From Bacteroides sp. (GTDB lineage: Bacteria; Bacteroidota; Bacteroidia; Bacteroidales; Bacteroidaceae), in assembly GCA_019414725.1 (NCBI GenBank), contig DXLM01000018.1, forward strand, positions 1 to 42,305: a DNA stretch of 42,305 nucleotides, given 5' to 3'. Made by a program: the position numbers and the translations under genes. This document shows, in pieces, positions 34,908 through 42,305 of this stretch. Position 1 is the first letter of the stretch. Every line of letters begins with the position of its first letter. The notes under the pieces are model-generated. The model was not told where the DNA came from, made no database searches, and saw only the letters and a program-made list of their open reading frames with translations.

Positions 34908-36674
34908 ATGAAAGAGTTTTTGAAATACACCTTCGCCACCGTCTGCGGTCTGATTCTGACGGGAGTAGTCTTCACAATATTAGGTATTATCAGTCTTGCC
35001 GGAATGGTTGCTTCAACTTCCGGAACAGAAACTATAGTGAAAGACCGTTCGGTATTCGTACTCGAACTGAAAGGTAGTGTAATGGAACGCTACCAGGAAA
35101 ATCCAATCATGCAATTTTTAGGGGAAGACTATGCGACTTACGGGCTGGATGACATTCTGACCTCTATCCGCAAAGCTAAAGAAAATGACAAAATAAAAGG
35201 TATCTATATCGATGCAGGTGCTTTCGCCTGTCAGACAGCTTCCATGCAGGCTATACGACGTGCATTGGTTGATTTCAAAGAAAGCGGGAAGTTTATCGTC
35301 GCTTATGCCGGAGCATATTCACAAGGTACTTACTATATTGCAAGTGTTGCCGATAAGGTAATAGCCAATCCTTCGGGAAGTATAGGCTGGCACGGACTAT
35401 CTGCACAGACCATGTTCCTGAAAGGTCTGCTCGACAAAGTCGGAGTGGAAATGCAGGTATTTCGTGTAGGAACATACAAATCGGCAGTAGAACCATATAT
35501 CGCTACTGAAATGAGTCCGGCAAACCGTGAACAGACACAAGCATTCATCGGCTCTATCTGGCAGCAGATTCTGAATGAGGTTTCCGAATCAAGAAAGATT
35601 TCTGTTGACTCCCTGAATGCTCTTGCCAGCCGTAATATGGATCTCCAGCCGGCAGAACTTTATCTCAGCACCGGCCTGGCAGATACACTAATGTACAAAG
35701 ATGAAGTACTGGCCTACCTGAAACAGCTGACCGACTGTAAGGAAGATGAAAAACTGAATACACTTTCGCTTGAGGATATGGTAAACGTAAAACGAAACGT
35801 ACCGAAAGATAAAAGTGGGAACGTCATTGCCGTATATTATGCTTATGGTGAAATAGACGGTGATGAATCTGCTGACGGAGAAGGTATCAACTCCGAAAAA
35901 GTCATAAAGGACTTGCGTAAGTTACGCGAAGATGAAAGCGTGAAGGCAGTTGTGCTGCGTGTTAACTCTCCGGGAGGAAGTGCCTACGGTTCAGAACAGA
36001 TCTGGCGTGAAGTTTCACTGCTGAAACAGGAAAAACCCGTTATCGTTTCTATGGGTGACTATGCCGCTTCGGGCGGTTACTATATATCCTGCGCTGCCGA
36101 CTGGATTGTAGCCGAACCGACAACCCTGACAGGTTCTATCGGAATCTTCGGTCTGGTTCCGAATGCAGAAGGACTCCTGAAAGATAAGCTGGGGCTGAAT
36201 TTCGATGTTGTAAAAACAAACGAACTGGCAGACTTGGGAGATTTGACTCGTCCGTTCAATGAAGAAGAAAAGGCTCTGATGCAAGGTATGGTCAATAAAG
36301 GATATGAACTCTTTACCAAACGTTGTGCCGACGGCAGAAAAATGAATATTGAAGATATCAAAAAGATAGCTGAAGGACGTGTGTGGACCGGAGAAATGGC
36401 CAAAGACCTGAAACTGGTAGATGAGCTGGGTGGACTGGATGAAGCTGTTGAGGTTGCAGCCTCACATGCTAAAATAGAACGTTATACGCTGGTAAGCTAT
36501 CCGGAAAAAGAAGATTTCCTGACTTCACTGCTTAATACCCGGCCAAGCCGTTATATCAGCAGCCGTATGCAGGAAAATTTCGGTGAATATTACAACGGAC
36601 TCCGTTTTGTAAAAAATCTCAAGGATGCCGATCGCCTGCAGGCGCGCATGCCGTTTGATGTGGTTATCAAATAA
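34908..36674 (+). CDS. sppA: Signal peptide peptidase SppA, long (67K) form
   Basis: SppA is a membrane-bound serine protease with a Ser-Lys dyad that degrades released signal peptides and probably misfolded membrane pieces. The 588-residue protein has one N-terminal span (about 6-36) and two tandem ClpP-like domains. The general-base lysine is Lys191 in VGTYKSAVEPY and the nucleophile is Ser388 in YAASGGYYIS; NSPGGSAYGS precedes it. This split of the dyad across the two halves is typical of the E. coli type. It is the first gene of a four-gene operon with its own clear promoter. Confidence 0.95.
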   Translation: MKEFLKYTFATVCGLILTGVVFTILGIISLAGMVASTSGTETIVKDRSVFVLELKGSVMERYQENPIMQFLGEDYATYGLDDILTSIRKAKENDKIKGIYIDAGAFACQTASMQAIRRALVDFKESGKFIVAYAGAYSQGTYYIASVADKVIANPSGSIGWHGLSAQTMFLKGLLDKVGVEMQVFRVGTYKSAVEPYIATEMSPANREQTQAFIGSIWQQILNEVSESRKISVDSLNALASRNMDLQPAELYLSTGLADTLMYKDEVLAYLKQLTDCKEDEKLNTLSLEDMVNVKRNVPKDKSGNVIAVYYAYGEIDGDESADGEGINSEKVIKDLRKLREDESVKAVVLRVNSPGGSAYGSEQIWREVSLLKQEKPVIVSMGDYAASGGYYISCAADWIVAEPTTLTGSIGIFGLVPNAEGLLKDKLGLNFDVVKTNELADLGDLTRPFNEEEKALMQGMVNKGYELFTKRCADGRKMNIEDIKKIAEGRVWTGEMAKDLKLVDELGGLDEAVEVAASHAKIERYTLVSYPEKEDFLTSLLNTRPSRYISSRMQENFGEYYNGLRFVKNLKDADRLQARMPFDVVIK

Positions 36675-36689
36675 AGCATCGGCTGCCTG

Positions 36690-37799
36690 ATGAAACTTGA
36701 AAGAAAAATAAAGATTTACCACGGACTGTTGCCATCAGCATGCCTCTACCGTCTGGGAGTAAGTATACGCAACTGGATGTTTGACAGAGGCATACTTCAT
36801 TCACAGTCATTTCCGCTACCCGTTATCTGCGTGGGTAATATCAGCGTGGGAGGAACCGGAAAGACTCCACACACAGAATACCTCATCCGGTTGTTACAGA
36901 ATGAATTTCAGGTAGCTGTACTCAGCCGTGGATATAAACGTAAATCGAAAGGTTTCGTTCTGGCTACTCCCGAAACAGATGCCGACCAGATTGGCGATGA
37001 GCCTTATCAGATGGCGCACAAGTTTCCGGATATCTATGTGGCTGTAGACCGGGATCGCTGTCACGGCATTAATCAGCTAACAGATGGACATACAGCTCCC
37101 GGCATAAAGGTTATTGTTCTGGACGATGCTTTCCAGCATCGCTACGTGAAGGCAGGACTGACCATTCTGCTTATAGATTATAACCGTCCGATACATCTCG
37201 ACCGGATGTTACCAGCCGGACGACTGCGGGAGCCGGAAAGTGGAAAAAAGCGTGCCGACATCATCATCGTAAGTAAGTGTCCGGCACAAATGAGCGAAGC
37301 AGAACAACAGGCGTTGCGATATGATATAGCACCCCTCCCCTGTCAGCAACTTTATTTTACAACGCTGGCATACGGAAAACTACAGCCTCTCTTCTCGGAA
37401 GAACCGGAAAAGAAGCTTGAAGAAATCCGAAACGATGACCATATCCTGCTGGTTACAGGTATAGCCTCACCGGCAGCCATCATCAGTAAACTGTCGGCTT
37501 ATACGCAGTTTGTTACTCCGTCGACTTTTCCTGACCATCACGATTTTGATGCAACGGACATGAAACGGATAGAAGATGCGTTCAGAAAACTGCCTGAGGG
37601 TAAACGTTTCATCATCACAACCGAAAAGGATGCGGCACGGCTCATCGCTCATCCGCTACTGAGTGAAACGATGAAACCTTATATATATGTATTGCCGGTA
37701 GAGGTAGAATTTCTGAATAAAGAAGAACATTTATTTAACCAAAATATTATCGAGTATGTTAGAAAAAATTCAAGAAACAGCAGCTTTTCTAAAAGCTAG
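36690..37799 (+). CDS. lpxK: Tetraacyldisaccharide 4'-kinase LpxK
   Basis: LpxK phosphorylates the 4' position of the lipid A disaccharide precursor at the inner membrane. In 369 residues it shows the N-terminal membrane-associated helix (GLLPSACLYRLGVSIRN), the P-loop GGTGKTP at 54-60 within CVGNISVGGTGKTPHTEYL, LSRGYKRKSKG, GDEPYQMA, and DDAFQHRYV. It starts 15 bp after sppA. Its last 44 bp overlap the start of punA in another frame, so the two are probably translationally coupled. Confidence 0.95.
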   Translation: MKLERKIKIYHGLLPSACLYRLGVSIRNWMFDRGILHSQSFPLPVICVGNISVGGTGKTPHTEYLIRLLQNEFQVAVLSRGYKRKSKGFVLATPETDADQIGDEPYQMAHKFPDIYVAVDRDRCHGINQLTDGHTAPGIKVIVLDDAFQHRYVKAGLTILLIDYNRPIHLDRMLPAGRLREPESGKKRADIIIVSKCPAQMSEAEQQALRYDIAPLPCQQLYFTTLAYGKLQPLFSEEPEKKLEEIRNDDHILLVTGIASPAAIISKLSAYTQFVTPSTFPDHHDFDATDMKRIEDAFRKLPEGKRFIITTEKDAARLIAHPLLSETMKPYIYVLPVEVEFLNKEEHLFNQNIIEYVRKNSRNSSFSKS

Positions 37800-38565
37800 A
37801 ATGCACACTCATCCCGAGACAGCCATCATTTTAGGTACAGGTCTGGGCAGTTTGGTACACGAAATTACCGATAAATATGAAATAAACTATTCCGAAATCC
37901 CCAACTTTCCGGTATCGACCGTAGAAGGCCATAGCGGTAAGCTGATTTTCGGTAAACTGGGCAACAAGGATATTATGGCCATGCAAGGTCGCTTCCACTT
38001 TTACGAAGGCTATTCAATGAAGGAAGTTACTTTCCCTGTACGTGTCATGCGCGAATTGGGTATCAAGACTTTGTTCGTTTCGAATGCAGCAGGAGGAACA
38101 AACCCGAATTTTGAAATCGGTGACCTGATGATTATCACTGACCATATCAACTTCTTCCCTGAACATCCGTTGCGTGGCAAGAACATCGAATACGGCCCCC
38201 GCTTCCCGGATATGAGTGAGGCTTACTCAAAAGAACTGATCGCAAAAGCTCTCGAAATTGCCGAAGAAAAAGGAATTAAGGTACAGCAGGGAGTATATAT
38301 CGGAACACAGGGACCAACTTTCGAAACTCCGTCGGAATATAAGATGTTCCACATTCTGGGAGCCGATGCAGTAGGTATGTCTACTGTACCTGAAGTTATC
38401 GTAGCCAACCATTGCGGTATTAAGGTGTTCGGCGTTTCAGTTATCACTGACTTGGGAGTGGAAGGCAAAATTGTCGAAGTATCACACGAAGAGGTACAGA
38501 AGGCTGCCGATGAAGCACAGCCGCGCATGACTACCATCATGAGAGAACTTATTAACAGAGCGTAA
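37756..38565 (+). CDS. punA: Purine-nucleoside phosphorylase
   Basis: This cytosolic enzyme splits purine nucleosides with phosphate to give the base and ribose 1-phosphate, in purine salvage. It has 269 residues, like the trimeric PNP I class. Motifs are the phosphate-binding ILGTGLGSLV near 28-37, VEGHSGKLIFG, MQGRFHFYEGY, LFVSNAAGG and the base-binding region TQGPTFETPSEYKM, with VGMSTVPEVIVA. The ATG at 37756 lies inside the lpxK 3' end (44-bp overlap). The next gene begins 8 bp downstream. Confidence 0.95.
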   Translation: MLEKIQETAAFLKARMHTHPETAIILGTGLGSLVHEITDKYEINYSEIPNFPVSTVEGHSGKLIFGKLGNKDIMAMQGRFHFYEGYSMKEVTFPVRVMRELGIKTLFVSNAAGGTNPNFEIGDLMIITDHINFFPEHPLRGKNIEYGPRFPDMSEAYSKELIAKALEIAEEKGIKVQQGVYIGTQGPTFETPSEYKMFHILGADAVGMSTVPEVIVANHCGIKVFGVSVITDLGVEGKIVEVSHEEVQKAADEAQPRMTTIMRELINRA

Positions 38566-38573
38566 AAAAAACT

Positions 38574-39614
38574 ATGCACGAAGGAAATAGAACTGAAATA
38601 TCAACTCTCGGTGAGTTCGGGCTGATAAAGCATCTCACCACAGACATCAAACTACAGAATGAAGAAAGCAAGTATGGAATAGGTGACGATGCTGCCGTAC
38701 TTGACTTTGCAGGAAAGCAGGTGCTGGTTACAACCGACTTGCTGATGGAAGGTGTTCATTTTGATCTGGTCTATACTCCCCTGAAGCATTTGGGATATAA
38801 ATCAGCAATGGTAAACTTCTCGGATATCTATGCAATGAACGGTACACCTAAGCAGATTACCGTATCTCTGGCTGTATCGAAGCGTTTTTGCATAGAAGAT
38901 CTGGAGGATTTTTACGATGGACTGAAACTGGCTTGCCAGCTACATCACGTAGATATCGTAGGCGGTGATACTACTTCTTCTGTAACAGGTCTTGCAATCT
39001 CCATTACCTGTATCGGTGAAGCTGACAAAGATAAGGTGGTTTATCGTAATGGAGCCAAAGATACAGATTTGATTTGCGTAAGCGGAGATTTGGGAGCAGC
39101 TTATATGGGACTTCAGCTGATGGAACGTGAGAAAGCTGTTTTTCAGGGAGAAAAAGACGTCCAACCTGACTTTGCCGGCAAAGAATATCTGTTGGAACGC
39201 TTCTTAAAGCCAGAAGCACGCCGCGACATCATCGAACGACTGGCTGAAGCAGGCATCCGTCCAACAGCAATGATGGATATATCCGACGGCCTCTCTTCTG
39301 AACTGATGCATATCTGTTCGCAAAGTCAGACAGGCTGCCGTGTGTACGAAGACCGTATTCCTATCGACTATCAGACCGCAGTCATGGCAGAAGAATTTAA
39401 TATGAATCTGACAACTTGCGCCCTGAATGGAGGTGAGGACTATGAACTGCTGTTCACTGTACCTCTGACCGATCACGAAAAAGTCTCACAAATAGAAGGA
39501 GTAAAAGTTATCGGACATATCACAAAATCGGAGTTAGGTTGTGCCCTGATTACTCGCGACGGCAACGAACTTGAATTAAAGGCTCAAGGATGGAATCCAC
39601 TTAAAGGTGAATAA
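38574..39614 (+). CDS. thiL: Thiamine-monophosphate kinase
   Basis: ThiL makes thiamine diphosphate from thiamine monophosphate with ATP, the last step of the pathway. The 346-residue protein has the PurM-like fold marks: GIGDDAAVL at about 35-43 with the metal-binding Asp pair, TTDLLMEGVHFD, GYKSAMVNFSDIYAM, VGGDTTSS and MDISDGLSSEL, then CALNGGEDYELLF. It is the last gene of the sppA operon, followed by a strong terminator. No thiamine riboswitch is visible before it, as expected for an internal operon gene. Confidence 0.95.
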   Translation: MHEGNRTEISTLGEFGLIKHLTTDIKLQNEESKYGIGDDAAVLDFAGKQVLVTTDLLMEGVHFDLVYTPLKHLGYKSAMVNFSDIYAMNGTPKQITVSLAVSKRFCIEDLEDFYDGLKLACQLHHVDIVGGDTTSSVTGLAISITCIGEADKDKVVYRNGAKDTDLICVSGDLGAAYMGLQLMEREKAVFQGEKDVQPDFAGKEYLLERFLKPEARRDIIERLAEAGIRPTAMMDISDGLSSELMHICSQSQTGCRVYEDRIPIDYQTAVMAEEFNMNLTTCALNGGEDYELLFTVPLTDHEKVSQIEGVKVIGHITKSELGCALITRDGNELELKAQGWNPLKGE

Positions 39615-39633
39615 TAACTGCCCACATACAGTT

Positions 39634-39670
39634 AAAATCCCACTATTACTCATAAAATAGTGGGATTTTT
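39634..39670 (+). terminator. Rho-independent terminator of the sppA-thiL operon
   Basis: A 14-bp perfect stem (39634-39647 with 39656-39669, containing TCCCACTATT) with an 8-nt loop ends in TTTTT. It stands 20 bp after the thiL stop. Confidence 0.9.
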
Positions 39671-39721
39671 CATGAAAATCCGCCCTATTTTAATTTTTTC
39701 TCATATTTTTTTCGAGAATAG

Positions 39722-39752
39722 TTTGCAGTTTCAAAAACTTTGCTTACCTTTG
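39722..39752 (+). promoter_or_regulatory. Bacteroides-type promoter of tRNA-Phe
   Basis: TTTG (39722-39725), 19 bases, TACCTTTG (39745-39752) fits TTTG-N19-TAnnTTTG. The tRNA begins 21 bp downstream. Confidence 0.85.
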
Positions 39753-39773
39753 CAACCGCAAACGAGAAAGATT

Positions 39774-39846
39774 GGTGCCATAGCTCAGTTGGTAGAGCAA
39801 AGGACTGAAAATCCTTGTGTCCCCGGTTCGATTCCTGGTGGCACCA
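39774..39846 (+). tRNA. tRNA-Phe (anticodon GAA)
   Basis: The 73-nt sequence folds as a full cloverleaf: acceptor GGTGCCA with TGGCACC and discriminator A, D arm GCTC/GAGC with AGTTGGTA loop, anticodon stem AAGGA/TCCTT with loop CTGAAAA (anticodon GAA at 39807-39809), and T arm with GGTTCGATTCC. CCA is not encoded and would be added later. It has its own promoter and terminator. Confidence 0.98.
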
Positions 39847-39851
39847 CCTGC

Positions 39852-39896
39852 AAAACTCCGAAATGCTTCATTATCAAGCGTTTCGGAGTTTTTCGT
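39852..39896 (+). terminator. Rho-independent terminator after tRNA-Phe
   Basis: A 17-bp stem with one T-G pair (39852-39868 with 39876-39892, containing ACTCCGAAA) is followed by TTTTTCGTTTT. It begins 6 bp after the tRNA. Confidence 0.9.
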
Positions 39897-39930
39897 TTTA
39901 GCAGATAGTGCTGAGTTACCTATAAGGTAA

Positions 39931-40215
39931 TCATCTGAAACTGTTTAAATCGCCTTGATTAAATACCATTAAAGACTTCCTTTTAATCTTCAAACCGATT
40001 AAAGCGCCAATAAAAAAAAGGCCAGCACTCACACCCTTCTTATTCGTAGTACATTCTTTTCCCTCTCGTTCCGAAAGCATCATAGAAGCACAATCCCGTA
40101 AATTAGGCACACTACCTTGAACGTGCATCATAAACAAAGAAAACACAATAACCCCAATGACACGATGACACTTTGACCTTATTGAACTTTTTGACCTTTT
40201 ACCCTTTTTCCACAT
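39931..40215 (-). CDS. Small hypothetical protein, possibly the 3' part of a decayed membrane-protein gene
   Basis: A 94-codon minus-strand frame with a basic start (MWKKGKRSKSSIRSK), a hydrophobic stretch at about 19-33 (VIGVIVFSLFMM), and a second near 64-78 (SAGLFFIGALIGLKI), ending in KRKSLMVFNQGDLNSFR. I recognise no family. Its ATG overlaps the stop of the frame at 40215-40391 in the arrangement TAATG, which would allow translational coupling. It may be real, or the two frames may be the halves of one broken small membrane-protein gene. Confidence 0.35.
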   Translation of the reverse strand: MWKKGKRSKSSIRSKCHRVIGVIVFSLFMMHVQGSVPNLRDCASMMLSEREGKECTTNKKGVSAGLFFIGALIGLKIKRKSLMVFNQGDLNSFR

Positions 40216-40391
40216 TATAAACCATCATACCTATAACCGAAGAACCGAGAGCTATATACAACCTTATATTTATAACCGTCAGCCCATAGAACACCGAACC
40301 CATATACAAGGCTATCTAGATGAGCAAAGATACCAACAACAAGAGCAACAAGTATCTTGGTCGTCAGATTGATTGTTTTCAGTTGCTTCAA
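40215..40391 (-). CDS. Small hypothetical membrane protein with non-ATG start
   Basis: The frame has 58 codons from a TTG at 40391, with an upstream GAGGG suitable as ribosome-binding site. The product has a clear span (about 12-24, KILVALVVGIFAH) and then SLVYGFGVLWADGYK, a pattern that recalls the start of small Bacteroidetes membrane proteins such as DUF2975, only weakly. In frame, an ATA stands where an ATG would give a better start (40398-40400). Stop and next start overlap (TAATG). A decayed gene is as likely as a functional one. Confidence 0.3.
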   Translation of the reverse strand: MKQLKTINLTTKILVALVVGIFAHLDSLVYGFGVLWADGYKYKVVYSSRFFGYRYDGL

Positions 40392-40664
40392 TTCATTTAT
40401 CCCTCAAACAGTGCTATCTAAGGCTATTAAACGCTAATACTTAAGTTATTTATTCCGTGTTTCTTATGCATTAAATACCCATACAGCTCAAACACAATCA
40501 AACATTAGTTAATTAATTCACATTACTTTATACATTTTTCATCAGGTAAACAGGTAAAATACATCACAACAAACCACTACTTTTGTATTCTGTGCCACGG
40601 ACATTTTTTTGCTGATTACAAGCAAAATATTCCACTCTACAGCAGGTAATTAGGATAATTATGC
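40392..40664. other. AT-rich non-coding stretch
   Basis: No gene or repeat seen. TACTTTTG at 40578-40585 fits the -7 consensus on the plus strand but lacks a -33 partner. Confidence 0.5.
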
Positions 40665-40672
40665 TATTTTTG
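40665..40672 (+). promoter_or_regulatory. Candidate -7 element for the DUF2750 gene
   Basis: TATTTTTG fits TAnnTTTG and lies 38 bp before the ATG at 40711. Transcription would begin near 40679, almost on top of the alternative ATG at 40684, favouring the later start. Confidence 0.45.
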
Positions 40673-40710
40673 GATAAGATAGAATGCGGTTCTGCGATTA
40701 CAACATAAAT

Positions 40711-41139
40711 ATGACAACAATGGGAAAAGAAGCAAGTCTAAATGAACTTAGGATTTCTAATGAGGAATATGAGGCTCTAACGAAGTGCCAGCCTGAAGTA
40801 AGATATCAGTATACGCTTAAAAGAATTGCTGATACTGAAACAATGTGGTCAATAGTTGGAGATAAAAACTCCTTTGCGATTCAGCCTTTTGGAAAAGAAC
40901 GACTACTTCCGATATGGTCTTCCAAAGAATATGCTCAAGCATTTTGTATGAAAGAGAATGCAGATTGCGTAAGTATTGCTATAACTCTTGATTCTTTTGA
41001 AGAATCTGTAATAGATTATATTTGTAAGGAAGAACTTCTTCTTAATGTTTTTCCGACAATACAAGAGCCCGTTGGCAAAATCGTAGGATTGAATACATTT
41101 GCAGAAGATTTAAGTGAAATTTTAGAAGACTACAAATAG
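40711..41139 (+). CDS. DUF2750 family protein
   Basis: I place the start at 40711 (MTTMGKEASLNEL) because the candidate promoter leaves no leader for the ATG at 40684; 40720 is also possible. The 142-residue product shows the DUF2750 pattern: an ALTKCQPEVRYQYTLKRIADTETMW helix region (shown here in pieces: PEVRYQYTLKRIAD), LPIWSSKEYAQAFC, a segment with ITLDSFEESVIDYI and LLLNVFPT, then a C-terminal ALFAEDL-like helix (TFAEDLSEILEDY). The function of DUF2750 is unknown; members occur among immunity-like genes. It opens a plus-strand series of small genes after tRNA-Phe. Confidence 0.8.
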   Translation: MTTMGKEASLNELRISNEEYEALTKCQPEVRYQYTLKRIADTETMWSIVGDKNSFAIQPFGKERLLPIWSSKEYAQAFCMKENADCVSIAITLDSFEESVIDYICKEELLLNVFPTIQEPVGKIVGLNTFAEDLSEILEDYK

Positions 41140-41260
41140 TATAGCTTCCTGCTGACATACATGTCGATTCTTAAAGATGAGCTAACTATCCCATAAAGGC
41201 GATGATTGACTTCTTATATAGGCAGTAGCAACTTGAAACTATCATTTATTACACAAAATA

Positions 41261-41704
41261 ATGAAAAAGTGGATAATAATAACCGGCTTGATAGTCTTGT
41301 CTGTGATAAGCTATTGGTTTATTGATAGCCGAATCATTGATTATACTGATGGTGCACCTGTGAAGTACATAGAACTTCGCAAAGAGGTACAAGATAGCCT
41401 TGTATGGCGGGGGAAACATGATGGGTGTGTTTCGATAGAGGATACTGTAATCGTAAGATATAAGCCCGTGATTTGTTTTGATTCGGATTATACGATGTTG
41501 TATTTTGATGTTGGACCATGGACTTTTGCTCATTTCCTGAAGCGTAACAGCGATGGGAAAATATGGAAATTTAAAGGGATATACAATATCCCCAAGCCTA
41601 TAGTCACCATTGGAGACACGCTTTATGTTCCATCAGAATATAATATCAACTCCGGTGGCAGAGTAGATGACAATGCGGTTTTTTACCGACATATTCTAAA
41701 ATAA
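41261..41704 (+). CDS. Hypothetical membrane-anchored or secreted protein
   Basis: No family recognised. The 147-residue product starts with a lysine pair and a hydrophobic stretch (about 4-20, WIIITGLIVLSVISYWF) that acts as signal peptide or anchor, followed by a mainly beta domain (DTVIVRYKPVICFDSDYTM, YFDVGPWTFAHFL, TIGDTLYVPSEYNINSGG). It sits 121 bp after the DUF2750 gene and 60 bp before the Imm40-like gene. Its size and place agree with an immunity protein acting in the periplasm, but this is inference only. Confidence 0.65.
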   Translation: MKKWIIITGLIVLSVISYWFIDSRIIDYTDGAPVKYIELRKEVQDSLVWRGKHDGCVSIEDTVIVRYKPVICFDSDYTMLYFDVGPWTFAHFLKRNSDGKIWKFKGIYNIPKPIVTIGDTLYVPSEYNINSGGRVDDNAVFYRHILK

Positions 41705-41764
41705 ATGATTGTACAGATTTGTTGCATTTTTATAACAGCTCAGTAATAATGAAAGAATAATGCT

Positions 41765-42061
41765 ATGGATTCAGTCTTTAATCTCAATGGATTGGGAATC
41801 AACAATGTTGCATACTCCAAATGTGAGGCGCTTAGGATGATAGGTTGCTTCGAAGAACAAGGCATTCCAGTGCTGGGTGGAGATGTATTCCTTCTCAAGG
41901 ATAATATTCCAAGTCTCACTTATGACAATTGGTATTGTGATAAGAATCCTCAAGAATCGGATCAGGAATACGTTATCCGGAGTTGTAAAAAAGCTTATGA
42001 ATATGTAAGCACTTATAACTCTGCTGATTCCAACAAGGTGTTGTTCTCTTTGGTATATTAA
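41765..42061 (+). CDS. Imm40-like immunity protein
   Basis: The 98-residue protein follows the pattern I know for the Imm40 immunity family: GINNVAYSKCEALRMI, then IPVLGGDVFLLKDN, TYDNWYCDK, and YVIRSCKKAYEYV with a final beta strand (KVLFSLVY). Imm40 proteins are single-domain partners predicted to neutralise toxins of polymorphic-toxin or T6SS systems. No toxin gene is present in the window, so it would be an orphan immunity gene. The start ATG at 41765 is preceded by AT-rich sequence with AAAGAATA. Confidence 0.75.
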   Translation: MDSVFNLNGLGINNVAYSKCEALRMIGCFEEQGIPVLGGDVFLLKDNIPSLTYDNWYCDKNPQESDQEYVIRSCKKAYEYVSTYNSADSNKVLFSLVY

Positions 42062-42075
42062 AATTTAAATCGAGT

Positions 42076-42305
42076 ATGAAAGAAGTAATAGATTGTTTAA
42101 ATAATTCATTACAGGAGCATAAATACAATTTTGGCTCCCAATGCATCGCTCTGATTCAGAAGCTTGTCGAAGATTCGTGCTTAAACATTGCTTTAATACA
42201 ACAGATATATGCTCCTAATCTCAAAATTGATTATAGGCAACTTCCGGATATTATAAACCTTAAATCCGCAACTCCATTCCCGAAGTGCTACCTACATAAA
42301 GAGAA
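42076..42305 (+). CDS. Hypothetical protein, cut by the window end
   Basis: From the ATG at 42076 the frame stays open to the last base (76 codons plus two bases). The visible part (MKEVIDCLNNSLQEHKYNF, QCIALIQKLVEDSCL, YAPNLKIDYRQLPDII) looks like a soluble, helix-rich protein. It begins 14 bp after the Imm40-like stop, so the two are probably co-transcribed. Family not recognised; another immunity protein is possible. Confidence 0.6.
   Translation, partial: MKEVIDCLNNSLQEHKYNFGSQCIALIQKLVEDSCLNIALIQQIYAPNLKIDYRQLPDIINLKSATPFPKCYLHKE

Noticed and set aside
38400..38573. Thiamine (TPP) riboswitch before thiL
   Set aside because: thiL starts 8 bp after punA; no conserved TPP riboswitch core was seen.
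39660..39908. 82-codon plus-strand ORF
   Set aside because: It runs straight through the tRNA-Phe gene and its terminator; no protein features.
39774..42305. Integrated element with attachment site at tRNA-Phe
   Set aside because: No repeat of the tRNA 3' end and no integrase gene were seen within the window, so an integration event cannot be claimed.
1..42305. CRISPR array or complete insertion sequence
   Set aside because: No regular short repeats with spacers and no transposase gene were found on either strand.

Overview
The window looks like a chromosomal segment of a Bacteroidaceae bacterium (Bacteroides or Phocaeicola type). The grounds are a SusC/SusD pair, lipoprotein glycosidase signals, promoters of the Bacteroides form TTTG-N19-TAnnTTTG, the gene order rimP-nusA-infB-cvpA-sufBCDS, and Bacteroidetes-style FtsX permeases. 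Names are assigned by recognition of motifs and families; no search was run.

Layout. (1) 1-7195, plus strand: end of a polysaccharide utilisation locus, with a SusC-like TonB receptor lacking its 5' part, a SusD lipoprotein and a GH51 arabinofuranosidase lipoprotein, closed by a terminator. It reads as AT-richer than the core genes further on. (2) 7554-10064, plus: a BlaI/MecI-type repressor and an M56 (BlaR1-type) membrane metallopeptidase behind a strong dyad operator; the peptidase carries TonB-C and SusC-like tail modules. (3) 10325-20705, minus: a housekeeping run of rimP, nusA, infB, cvpA, sufB, sufC, sufD and sufS (translation and transcription factors, then Fe-S assembly), with a palindromic dispersed repeat between infB and cvpA. 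(4) 20753-21196, plus: a small one-span membrane protein. (5) 21209-33870: a sensor kinase and an NtrC-type sigma-54 activator on the minus strand, divergent from a tolC, membrane-fusion protein and three tandem FtsX/MacB-type permease genes on the plus strand. The divergent region holds a 14-bp inverted repeat and a -24/-12 (sigma-54) promoter, so the two-component system probably switches on the exporter. No ABC ATPase gene is present here, and the last two permease genes share a 428-bp near-identical 3' tract. (6) 33893-34303, minus: a small membrane protein with a probable PH-like domain, followed by about 600 bp of mostly non-coding DNA. (7) 34846-39670, plus: sppA, lpxK, punA and thiL as a tight operon with a clear promoter and terminator. 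(8) 39722-39896: tRNA-Phe(GAA) with its own promoter and terminator. (9) 39931-42305: an accessory region. It has two overlapping small minus-strand ORFs, then plus-strand DUF2750, an unknown membrane-anchored protein, an Imm40-like immunity protein and a further ORF cut by the window end. It resembles an immunity-gene array next to a tRNA.

Most interesting points: the sigma-54 circuit controlling an ATPase-less triple-permease exporter; the sequence homogenisation between permease genes 2 and 3; the SusC gene whose frame is closed just upstream of its TonB box (possible silent shufflon copy or window-edge artefact); the M56 sensor with SusC-like tail; and the putative immunity array after tRNA-Phe.
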